Origin: Batkoa obscura
Taxonomy: Eukaryota; Entomophthoromycota; Entomophthoromycetes; Entomophthorales; Batkoaceae
NCBI GenBank assembly: GCA_030770535.1
Contig: JASVEC010000016.1
Span: 682,001 to 746,000 of the forward strand
Direction: 5' to 3'
DNA: 64,000 nt
Within the stretch, counting starts at the first letter, position 1, and each line of letters starts with the position of its first letter. A program made the translations under genes and the position numbers. Of this stretch, positions 7,805 to 17,674 are shown in pieces. The notes under the pieces are model-generated. The model did not search any database. It saw only the letters and a program-made list of their open reading frames with translations, and had not been told where the DNA came from.

Positions 7805-9136
7805 ATGAATTTGCTCTTTATTATTAGTTTATTTCTAACCAGCATTAACACATTGGCCACTCTCCAAGGTCCGTGCCTTACAATAGTAAAAAGAAAAGAG
7901 ATCCGTCAGCTAAGCCCTTCTGAGTTATCTAAATTCATCAATGCTACCCTACAGTTGAAGCAAAAAGGGGTCTTAGACGAGTACAGCAAGATTCATTTAG
8001 ACCACACTGAAGTTGCACATAATGTTGGTGGGTTTTTGCCTTGGCATCGCTACTTTTTAAAACAATTGGAGCTTCAACTGATACAGATTGATCCCTCGAT
8101 CACCTTACCCTATTGGGATTGGACCTTGGATTCACAAGCGCCTGAAAGGAGTATCTTGTTTCAACCAAATTACTTCGGTGGCAATGGCGACAAGCAAAAA
8201 AACGAATGTATCTCCACTTCGCCCTATGCTACATGGAGCATGCAGGTACCTTCCACCCACTGCTTGAAACGAAAGTTTGATCTCGGAGATAAGATTTCTT
8301 CCTTTTATTCCCCAGAAGCGATTGAGGCTATACTGAGAACAAGCACTACCTACGATCAATTTCGAAAAAACATAGAGCTGATCCCACACGCTAAAGTTCA
8401 TGACAATATTGGTGGCGATATGACAGAAATGTTTTCACCTAACGATCCTTTGTTTTATCTACACCATGCTTTCGTCGATTTGTTATGGTTTGAGTGGCAG
8501 AAAAGGTTCCCAGGGCTAGCAGAAACGTATGACTCCACAACTGAGTCGATATTACCTCCGTTTAACGCAAAAGTAGGAGGGGCTTTTAACACGATGGATA
8601 ATGGGCTTTGCTATTATTATGATAGATATGGGGCACAGATCCCGGAAGTACCCAACGCTGGAAATGATGGTGGAATGGAGTGGTCAAGTAATTTAAACAC
8701 AAATGTTAACAATAATGGCAACATAAATAACAATATAAACAATAATAACATGAATAGTAATATCAATAATAATGTAAATAATAATATCAATAATATGGAC
8801 AATCCGCCTCGAATCCATAGCAGACTCCCAGTTCGTAAACCAAACAAAAAACATTCCAAAGGATTATTTGGTATAATTAATGATATATCCAATACAGGTC
8901 TAACTGAAATAGTGAGCGATACTATCCAAGATATATCTAGAATAATACCCATAAGGGTCAATTATAATGATCGAACTACAAAGAATAAGCTAAGACAAGT
9001 TAAACCTTTATCACAAGAGTATATCATTAAGTTTGGATTAGATGTAAATTACATCCGAACAATGGAGTTAAAGTTAAATAATTTGGTTTCTTTATTCAAT
9101 GGGATCCAAGGATTTATACCAAAAGTTAACATTTAG
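7805..9136 (+). CDS. Secreted tyrosinase (type-3 copper oxidase)
   Basis: 443 residues, single exon. Residues 1-18 (MNLLFIISLFLTSINTLA) form a signal peptide. The CuA site is in IHLDHTEVAHNVGGFLPWHR (three His plus the FLPWHR signature), and the CuB site in AKVHDNIGGD and SPNDPLFYLHHAFVDLLWFEW. This is the full metal-binding set of tyrosinases, which oxidise phenols to quinones for melanin or cross-linking. After the catalytic core (~residue 300) comes an Asn-only style linker of about 35 residues and a basic tail rich in Lys/Arg (RLPVRKPNKKHSK). Fungal tyrosinases often carry a C-terminal lid, but this tail looks different. The absence of introns contrasts with most neighbours. The following ~5.9 kb contains no other gene. 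Confidence 0.85.
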   Translation: MNLLFIISLFLTSINTLATLQGPCLTIVKRKEIRQLSPSELSKFINATLQLKQKGVLDEYSKIHLDHTEVAHNVGGFLPWHRYFLKQLELQLIQIDPSITLPYWDWTLDSQAPERSILFQPNYFGGNGDKQKNECISTSPYATWSMQVPSTHCLKRKFDLGDKISSFYSPEAIEAILRTSTTYDQFRKNIELIPHAKVHDNIGGDMTEMFSPNDPLFYLHHAFVDLLWFEWQKRFPGLAETYDSTTESILPPFNAKVGGAFNTMDNGLCYYYDRYGAQIPEVPNAGNDGGMEWSSNLNTNVNNNGNINNNINNNNMNSNINNNVNNNINNMDNPPRIHSRLPVRKPNKKHSKGLFGIINDISNTGLTEIVSDTIQDISRIIPIRVNYNDRTTKNKLRQVKPLSQEYIIKFGLDVNYIRTMELKLNNLVSLFNGIQGFIPKVNI

Positions 9137-9817
9137 ATTGAACAAAAAGTCAAAGGCTAGGCCTATAGTCTCTTGGTCTTTATTCAAAAACTAATACCTG
9201 TAATATATAATGGTTAAACTAACTCCATAAAATAAAAGATTTACATGTTTGCTTTAATATTTCAATTCAAAGTTAAAATATCAAATTAAAAGCGCCAAAT
9301 ATAAATAAAAAGCCATTCAAATGAGTCCAATATTTAATCTTAATGCCGATATATACATAAATAGTTCACAAATTACATTGACTCAGTACAAGTTCCAAAA
9401 TTAATAATAAAAGAGACGAAGTGAACTTATATTAAGCTGAGGGCGTTGTATCTAGTATTTCACGTCAAACGCTTGAGAGTCTTTTCAATTCTTCAAAACG
9501 CTGTAAAAGTCATGTTATTTGCCCTAATAATGGCTCGCCTATAATTTTTTGTTTAAACATGTAACAGTGAAAGGTTTACTATTTCAGCTGAACATTTATT
9601 AATAGCTCTACAACATCTTGGCTTCACCCTTGTCATATTGGCTGGAGCTATGAGTGCCTATGTTAGGTTTATATAGAATATTGAACTTAGATATGGACCT
9701 TTGGATTCATTCTTGATATAGCTGACACTCTCTTTGAAAATGCTTATATTTTTATTTTTATTTTTACAAATTTTCAGATGATAAAGTAACAAATAAAATA
9801 TTTTATTTAAGTCATTA

Positions 9818-9851
9818 AATTATATAGCATTATATAGCATTATATAGCATT
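9818..9851. repeat. 10-bp tandem repeat, about three units
   Basis: The unit ATTATATAGC is repeated three times, followed by a diverged unit (ATTGTCTAG). Confidence 0.8.
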
Positions 9852-10016
9852 GTCTAGTTTCTGTTTTGTTTACTAAGCTAATGAATTAATGGCTGTATAT
9901 GTGTTTATAATTTTTTTGTTAAATAATAGGATTAATTTATCACATTAATGATTATTAATAACAATTCTATAAGACTTTCGTATATATTATGTCTAATTTT
10001 TGCAGAAAAAAAGTAA

Positions 10017-10117
10017 TGAGGGTGTTTTTTTTTACTTCATTACTTTTTCTATCTTTTAAGCACTATTTGAGTGGGAAAACTGTTAGTAAAATTCTTAAAC
10101 ACAAAAATATATCCCCT
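10017..10117 (+). mobile_element. MITE, family of the TGGGGATGT ends
   Basis: Orientation with TTCATTACTTTTT on the left. Left end is worn (TGAGGGTGT), right end ATATCCCC. The inner part TTTTAAGCACTATTTGAGTGG follows the family consensus. Confidence 0.8.
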
Positions 10118-10700
10118 GATGTTATTTATTAGAATAAAAACTACAAATTTAGAATTTTAATAGAATTAACTTATGGAATTGCCCTTTAATGCTTAAAATG
10201 AGAATTGAGTTTTAAGTAAAAAAAAATCTAACTTTTATTAGTAGCGAATCAAGTTGTCACTAAGATTATAACTTAAGATGTAAATTATATTTTAAACAAA
10301 AAGTTGAACAGCACATATTTAATCTTAACAGCTATATAACCGTTGTTATTAGTTAATATTTTTCGATTAGAATATAAGTTCCTTAAAAAAATTATTAGTC
10401 ACTTTGCAAAAAGTAACAATACCGTTCCAGTCGTCTACCATCAGAATATAAAAGCTGCATAAAGCTGGGCATAGCATACAGGAAAGCTTTATAAAATGAT
10501 TTTAAATATTTTGTTTATTTTTAAAGATTTTACTTCAAGTTAACTGAATTAAAAATTTAAAAATAATAATAGCTGTAATTAAGTTGGATTTTTATTGAAT
10601 GGTTAATAAATTAAATCAAACATTAATATTGTAATTAATTTCAAAATAAACTTGGCAAAAGCTTAAAGCAAATCTAACTAAGCTCAAACTGTTGGGATAT

Positions 10701-10798
10701 AGGGATGTATTTTTTTATTTAAGAATTTTACTAACAATCTTTCTGTTTAAATGGCGCTTAAAAATGGAAAAAGTGATGAAGGCAGAAAAAAAAAATCC
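10701..10798 (-). mobile_element. MITE copy, reverse orientation
   Basis: Starts AGGGATGTATTTTTT, carries TTTAAATGGCGCTTAAAAATGG at the centre and ends near AAAAATCCA. It directly abuts the next copy. Confidence 0.7.
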
Positions 10799-10890
10799 AT
10801 GTTTTTGTATTTAATAACTTTATTAATAATTTTTCTAGTTAAATAGCATTTAAAAAATAAAAAGTGATAAAGCCAAGAAAAACATCTTTA
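10799..10890 (-). mobile_element. MITE copy, decayed, abutting the previous one
   Basis: Recognised by TTTCTAGTTAAATAGCATTTAAA at the centre and AAACATCTTTATA at the right end. The left end merges with the preceding copy. Confidence 0.6.
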
Positions 10891-11000
10891 TATAAAATTC
10901 TAATTAAATTAAAGTCAGAGGACTTTAAAAGCTATTTTATAGCATCAAATTTTCATATAATAAGCTAATTTAATATTATATTAGCATTATAAGTAATAAT

Positions 11001-11124
11001 TGTCAAACCTGGTACTTAGTGATTGGAGTCAAAAGCAGTTCTTCTTGATTGAGTAGCTGTAAGTCAAAAGGTCTTAAGTTATGTGACTAATATAGACTTA
11101 AATTATCAAAAATAGTACATAATA
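11001..11124 (+). mobile_element. LTR fragment (same family as the solo LTR at 50.9 kb)
   Basis: Begins TGTCAAACCTGGTACTTAGTG and can be aligned by eye for about 120 bp to the start of the 463-bp LTR at 50949 (shared blocks TGATTGG.GTCAAAA, CTGTAAGTC, GGTCTTA, ATGTGACTAA). The alignment stops exactly where a MITE begins at 11125. It is a fossil fragment. Confidence 0.65.
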
Positions 11125-11224
11125 TGAGGATGTTTTTTTGTTTTCATTACTTTTTCCATTTTTTAAGCTCTATTTAAGCGGAAAATTTGTTAGTGAAATT
11201 CTTAAACACAAAAATATATCCCCA
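11125..11224 (+). mobile_element. MITE copy following the LTR fragment
   Basis: TGAGGATGTTTTTTTG at the left, TTTTAAGCTCTATTTAAGCGG at the centre, ATATCCCCA at the right, flanked by TA on both sides. Confidence 0.8.
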
Positions 11225-11377
11225 TATTTAATAAAACTATTAGAAAAATAGTTCAGTATATACAGAAGACTATTTAATTACTTTAATATTTAAAATACTT
11301 TTATTTAAAAAGTTTACAAAAGTTAATATATAGGCAGATACTGAAAACTAATAAATTTTAAAAGTTTTTACATTATA

Positions 11378-11478
11378 TGGGGATGTTTTTTTTTGGCTTC
11401 ATTACTTTTTCTGTCTTTTAAGCACTATTTGAGTGAAAAATTGTTAGTAAAATTCTTGAATATAAAAATATATCCCCA
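11378..11478 (+). mobile_element. MITE copy, well preserved
   Basis: TGGGGATGTTTTTTTTTGGC at the left and ATATCCCCA at the right, flanked by ATA and TATA, consistent with TA duplication. 101 bp. Confidence 0.85.
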
Positions 11479-11809
11479 TATACTTAAATTTTATAAAATA
11501 AATAGCACTTCAAATATTAATACTAATTTTTTGTTAAGCATAATAAAAGAAGTGATTGATAGACATTTTAAAAAAAAATTATAACAAAAAAGTAGTTTCA
11601 AAGCATTACATAAAATAAAAAATATTAATTAGTTAATTTCAAAATTTGAGATTTTTATTTATAAAATATAATGAACTTAATAACTTGACTGTTGATAATA
11701 ATAAATAAATATAATTTTAAAAAACACAAAAGAAGCAAAAACATGGAAAAAACAATAAAGATATAATTAAGAAGTATTAGTGTTTATCAAATATAATGAT
11801 AAACTATAC

Positions 11810-11911
11810 GGGGGGGGTGTTTTTATGTTTAAGAATTTTGCTAACAAATTTTTCATTCAATAGCGCTTAAAAAGTGGAAAAAATAATGAAGTCAAAAAAA
11901 ACACTCCCATA
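11810..11911 (-). mobile_element. MITE copy, reverse orientation
   Basis: Left end has expanded to a run of eight G (GGGGGGGGTGT). The centre is AATAGCGCTTAAAAAGTGG and the right end CACTCCCATA. Confidence 0.8.
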
Positions 11912-12061
11912 CCATTATCCAATATCTAATAAATTAAAAGAAAGTGATATAACTCTAATTAAAGTTATAAAGTTTATAAGAAAATAATCAAAAGCTCAAC
12001 TTCAGCTTATTCTATAAAAATAGCAAAAAGAAAGTAAAAGTTTCAACATTTACTAAACAAG

Positions 12062-12162
12062 TGGGGATGTATTTTTGTATTTGAGGATTTTACTAACAAA
12101 TTTTCCATTTAAATAGCGCTTAAAAGACGGAAAAAATAATGAAGCCAAAAAAAACATCCCCA
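12062..12162 (-). mobile_element. MITE copy, reverse orientation, well preserved
   Basis: TGGGGATGTATTTTTGTATT at the left, AAATAGCGCTTAAAAGACGG at the centre and ACATCCCCA at the right. Confidence 0.85.
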
Positions 12163-15030
12163 GTAGTTTATTAAATAATAAAAATCAATTATTGAATATT
12201 AACATTATTTAAATTATTAGTAATTAAGTTAATAAATTTTCAAAAACCAAGCAATTGTAATAAGTAAAAACTATTGTTATATTACTTGTATTATATAAGG
12301 ATAGTTAATTGTAGTTTTGAGGCTAATCACCCCCTTCTATGCAGCTATTTAATAACTTAGTAATATAGTTGTATTAATAAAAAAGAGTAAAAAAAAGGTC
12401 TTGATTAATAATTTAAAGTTCTTTTAGTAGCTTAAACAGTTAATTTTATGTTTGATTTATTTGATTTGTTTTCTATTCTTAATATATATGCTATTTGATT
12501 TTTAAATTTATTATATTTGCCATTTAATTAAAATTACAAATGTTTGGGCTAATATCAAAAATTAATAAATTCAAAAAAATCTATAAAGATGAAATATTTA
12601 AATGCTTTTAGCTTACATTTACTAATTTGTTAATTAATATAGCAGCTTTTGTACTAAGAGAATTCTTATTTATCATTGTCAATAGTACATATTATCAATG
12701 ATAATAAAAAGATGACTTTTCATATATGAGTTTTTTTTAGCTCAAGTGTAGTAATTCTTAACTAAATATCCATGGTTTTGAATTGAAAATATGATTAAGT
12801 AACTAGTAAAATAGTACAACTGTGAAGCCTAGGAAATATATTTAACTAAATAAATTCAACGTAATAATTTAGTTAAAAAGGATTAATAGAAATATTTCAG
12901 TTAGTATGCCTACTAAAGGCATTTGGCAAGTTTCAAATAGCAACAAGTGTTTGTGTTTTGTTAACAGTGACCTTAATCAATGTTATCAAATATTACTTGG
13001 GGAGGTTGTGGAATAACAAAAGAAAAACTATACTATTTGTGTAGCAGTATATATGCTAGAAAAACTAAACTATTCTGAATTTTAATAAAAAATATTTAGT
13101 TTAGATGTGAAAAAAACCTAACAAAATTCTAAATATAGCAGCCACAGGAGCGCAAAGATAAAGCAAACATCAGTAGTAATATGTCTGATATAGATATGTT
13201 TTCTATCGAAAATCAAGCAGGAGTAATATAGGTATGGCTTTTATTGCGTTTGTACTGACAAATTGGATTTGATGAGTATCTGTTTTGATCTAAAAGAAAT
13301 GAAATGGCTAATAAAAGTGTAAATAGGTAATTGTATTATGATTTCAATGTTAAAGGTATAAATGTAAAAATTCAATTATAAAGCTGAAGTGTATGACAAA
13401 ATTAAGGGGGTTTAAGTTGATTTCGCATATCGATTTACTTTAAATGTTTGAATTTAGGATGAGATATTATCCCTTTTTAACTATAGCATACAATAATATA
13501 AAACACCAATTAAGTTTACAGATCAGCAAAGTAAATTTATATTAAATAATATATATATTGCATGATAAAATGTATCATCTTGACATATGAACTAAAGAAG
13601 ATAATAGCAAAAATTATTATGAATTATTTCTGAATTGGTTTTGATCGAAAAAAATAATCGTACATGACATATATATAAATATAGCTCAGATCTATCTATC
13701 AGTATAACTCTAATAATAGAATTGAGCGATGCATTTAATAGGAATTATAAGCCCCCGATATAAGTTAATATAAATTTACAAATCAAGATAAGTAGTTTTC
13801 ATTTAATATTTGGGCTTTACAACACATAGTAAATTTGGTTGGTTTGTTATTATAAAAGTCAAATAACTAATTCTTTTGATACTTAAGTTAACTTTCAAAT
13901 TAGCAATTTAACTTCCAGTAATCAAGAACACTCAGGTACCACTAATCAAGCATCTAAGTAAATACGAGTATTTGAGAAACGGCTAGTGGGGCACCAGGGC
14001 TAATACATGATTAAGCTAATATTATTTACAACATTGGAGATAATGCTAGTACTAATAAAGTAGCAACAAGCATTAGTATTTAGATATAGGATATGTTAGG
14101 AGGATTGAATGCACCTCTATTACTAATAGCCATAATAATACTTCTATTTTATAAACGTAAATCATAAAATGAGGGAAAACAGAGCGTGGTTATGAAACTT
14201 ATCATTACCGAACCTAGCAATTCTTTAAATGCTAACAAAGATCATTGTAATACAGAGGTATTATCTCACTCATATGAATTGATGACCATACTATAAATAA
14301 AGAACCTAAAAATCTCTATTTTAAAACGAGTAGAAAGGCGTGTAGTTATGAGAAATAATAAATAAGTGATTTAATATTAACCTATTATTACTTAATATTA
14401 TAGTAAAGTATTCTTTTTATTGAAAATAGTAATTTCTATGTATATATTAAATTAAAAAGTTTAAAACAATTACTTTACTCAAATTTAATAATACCATCTT
14501 TTTACTTTATTATTAAAAGTGGTTATTTAATATTAAAACAATCCAACTTGCTTTTTAATATTATAACATATAACCAACTTTTATTTATCATATCATGTAA
14601 TCATATCATGTAATCATCAAAACCCAAAAGCATCTTGAATATTGGAGATACAGGAGCAAAGTTAGTTTTATAAATTTACTGGTTAAGTGTTATTGATAAA
14701 TTTAAGTCTCAAAAATTGTTTTCTACCATTTGGAAGTTTTGTTATAACTTAATATAAAAATTAACATTTTATATCAATTGTTCTAATATACTTAAATATT
14801 AAACTTCTTTTAATATTATAAGTTTGTAAAACAGAGTATCGATAACATGAAAATCGCTAGAATATTTTAAATTTATAACAAATCCACGACAATTTATACA
14901 CCATGTTAGAGCATGTATACTAAACAATTCAACAGTTATAAATATCGTCACAAGGCTTTCCCATTCAAAAGCAAAAACAGCTTCCAAACACAATCAGAGT
15001 TATGCTATTTTAATTTAATTACTATCTAAT

Positions 15031-16141
15031 TTATTTGCTAATATTTAACAAAAGATTTGAACCACCACCATTTTCATTAGCACCGGGAATGTATGAAACA
15101 TTAGGGGATTTAGAAAGTAAAGCCGCAATTTCTTTAGCTGCCTCCAAACGACGAATTTGAATGATACTTGGCCCTGCTTTTTGTAAAGAAGCGGAAATAA
15201 GCTCAGCTGCTGTGGCTTCTCCTTCAGCACGAATAACTGAGGCTTGACGTTCTTGTTCGGCCTATGAAAGTGATAGTGAATAAAAAACAAATCTAAAGTC
15301 GAAAGTTAAAATTACCTTTTCAACCACGAAACGTGCTCTTTCAGCTTCCTGTTGAGCTATTATTTTTGTTTTTTAGTTACATTCTAAATCATGATTAAGC
15401 TTTATTTAATTACCTATCTGTTTTAATTCTACTGCATTGGTAAATTCCTTACCGAATGTCATGTGGGTCTATACAAATTATTAATTCATATTTAATTACT
15501 CAAATATTATTATTTACAATTGAAACATCCTCTAACTCAATATTAAACTCTGAAGCTCTTTTTACAAGTTCTTCTCTTATACGTGATGATACCTAGCAAA
15601 ACGATTAACACTCATAAAAACAACAATAAATTTCTAATTACAATTTCACGTTGAGTGATAAGCTCACCAGCATCAAATTGAGCTACAATAGATTTAAGTA
15701 CTTCATTACCAATAGAAGGAAGCACTCTTTCATCATAATCTGGACCTAAAGTTTGATAGATACGAGGTAAGGCAGTTTGGCTTGGGCGATGTAATACCCT
15801 TAAATTTAAAGTAACCATTTGCATATCTTTAGAACCAGTAGTTGTGGATATATTTCTTGGATTTGTTCTAACATCAAATAAAATCGCTCTTTGCAGCCAT
15901 GGGATAAGGAAATGAGTTCCTTCTCCAATAACATCTTGTTTTACTCCCTGTAGACGATCAAAGATAACTGCGCGATATCCACCTTTAACTAAGGAATTAA
16001 AAGGTTAAATATGGTTAAGATAAGCTATGAACTAAAGTTACCGTCGTAAATACACGAGCTCCCTACGATTGCTGTTAAACCGAATAACACAGCTGCATTA
16101 CCTACTCGACTAAGAACCCTTTCCATTCCGTTGAAATTCAT
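15031..16141 (-). CDS. PHB1: Prohibitin 1 (mitochondrial inner-membrane ring subunit)
   Basis: Six exons on the minus strand (16042-16141, 15642-15988, 15518-15592, 15414-15468, 15316-15356, 15031-15261) join in frame to 282 residues, the usual length for PHB1. The start [21 protein letters not shown] gives a short N-terminal membrane anchor. The PHB/SPFH domain follows ([55 protein letters not shown]). The next part ([38 protein letters not shown]) is the coiled coil used for ring assembly. With PHB2, prohibitin forms scaffolding rings that stabilise inner-membrane proteins and regulate m-AAA proteolysis. The C-terminus ([16 protein letters not shown]) is Gly-rich and unlike the short tail of yeast Phb1. 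The gene stands isolated between two long intergenic regions. Confidence 0.92.
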
Positions 16142-16370
16142 TTTATTTTGTTTTTTATTTTTTAAAAATAGTGTTAAGCTTAGTTTATGACGTTAATTTA
16201 TGGGTTTTGGATTTGGTAGCAATCCTACAAGTAAAACGAAATGGGATGCAAAAATTGCTTTGGAATTGCATTTTTTGAACAAATACTAAGCGAATATGGT
16301 GATGTGGAAAAATTCGAAAAATCTAAACTTAAAATGTGAAATTTAAAATCCAAGTCTAAAATCTGATTTC

Positions 16371-16432
16371 GAATTCAAAAATTCAAAGGTTCAAAAATTC
16401 AAAGGTTCAAAAATTCAAAAGTTTAAAAATCG
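16371..16432. repeat. Short tandem repeat (16-bp unit)
   Basis: The unit ATTCAAAGGTTCAAAA and close variants recur about three times. Confidence 0.7.
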
Positions 16433-17470
16433 AAAAAATAAAAAATCTATTATTTTTGACAGTATGTTCGATAAAACAGCGTGATATCTCACTAGCATGT
16501 AGTTAAACTTTAGCAAAGATTTTCAAATGATTCGAGGTATAAATTTAGCTATTTTCACTTTTCAAAGTGTTTTCAAATCCAACTAATACCCTAAGATGTA
16601 GTAAATGGCTCTTTAATGTTGATTAAAAGGTGAATTTATATTGTGTTATGGCATTAAAGCATATAATAAATAAGATAAGCTAAATTGATGTTTCATTGTA
16701 TTTTTACAACTGACTTTTGATTTTTTTAGAAGTTACAATACTAATAAGTATAGTTTAGAGCTAAATTTAAAAGTATGATTAAAGTTGCCTAATAAGTTAT
16801 AGCATTAAATTCTATGGATAAATATTAATATGTATACCTATGTATGCTTGTTTCTACTTGTATTGTGCACTAATAAAGGTAAAAGTAATGACTAAAAAAT
16901 AGAACGATTAGTCACGATTTGTTTTTATTTTTGAATGTTAGTTTATTAATGGATTTTGGTTTAATTCGGTAAGAAACACATTGACTATTATAATATAATT
17001 GAAAACCAAATTAGAGTCTCAGATAAAGTCCCAAGTAGATTTTCAACTTTACTCTTAATTTAAATTGAATGACAAAATGACTATAACTTATTACATATAT
17101 TAAGACATACAAGCATATCTTCATGACCACTTAAACTTCCTTATTTGATCATAACAAGCTTTAATACATTTGTTCTCTTTACAACATAGTAAATAAATCA
17201 TCGAGGGTTTAAGCCTTTCAATGAATTTGTGTAATCTAGTTACTCATTACTTAAAAAGAGTTGTATTGACATAATAATTTATCCCTCTATATTTACATGG
17301 GATGATATTAACCTGGCTATTTAGAATACGTTCGATTGGGAACATCAATAAGATAAAAAATGAAACTCGATGAGTTTTATTTCAAAGTATTAAAAACTAA
17401 TTTAACACTATTATCATTTCATTATTTCCTTTATTATTTCATCCTCATTAACTCACTTTTTTTAACTGAT

Positions 17471-17535
17471 TTACCAAATATGTAACTATGTATTAAAACT
17501 TATGCATACTCCCTTACACTTTTATGCAAAATAAA
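17471..17535 (+). promoter_or_regulatory. Conserved upstream block of CMR1 copy A
   Basis: TTACCAAATATGTAA ... TTTATGCAAAATAA is shared with the regions about 100-240 bp upstream of copies B and C while surrounding sequence has drifted. It probably contains the promoter. Confidence 0.5.
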
Positions 17536-17674
17536 CTTATTTTTTCTATACCAATTTCTCAATGAATTGTCAAAATTGTTTTCCATAGATAAAAAAATAA
17601 CTGTTTGGAAAAAATTCGAAAAATTATAACATTCTACTTCCTCTTATTTTGAATCATCAAATGATAAAATAACA

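Larger units (their letters stand above)
9137..15030. other. Gene desert with clustered MITEs
   Basis: Almost 5.9 kb without a credible gene. It contains at least seven MITE copies between 10.0 and 12.2 kb, one LTR fragment at 11.0 kb and a short tandem repeat at 9.8 kb. The stretch 12.9-14.7 kb is less AT-biased and has scattered short frames interrupted by many stops; it may be a decayed element or decayed gene, but I recognise no domain. Confidence 0.6.
16142..17674. other. Intergenic region between prohibitin and the CMR1 array
   Basis: About 1.5 kb of AT-rich sequence with the prohibitin promoter at the left and the CMR1-type promoter block at the right. Apart from a short tandem repeat near 16.4 kb nothing gene-like is seen. 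Confidence 0.6.

Noticed and set aside
8617-8961. Minus-strand hydrophobic frame within tyrosinase
   Set aside because: It is the antisense of the Asn-rich spacer; low-complexity AAT repeats give Leu/Ile-rich antisense frames by composition.
12900-14650. Possible decayed retroelement or gene
   Set aside because: Slightly less AT-rich with a few suggestive short peptides, but no domain, no terminal repeats and many stops.
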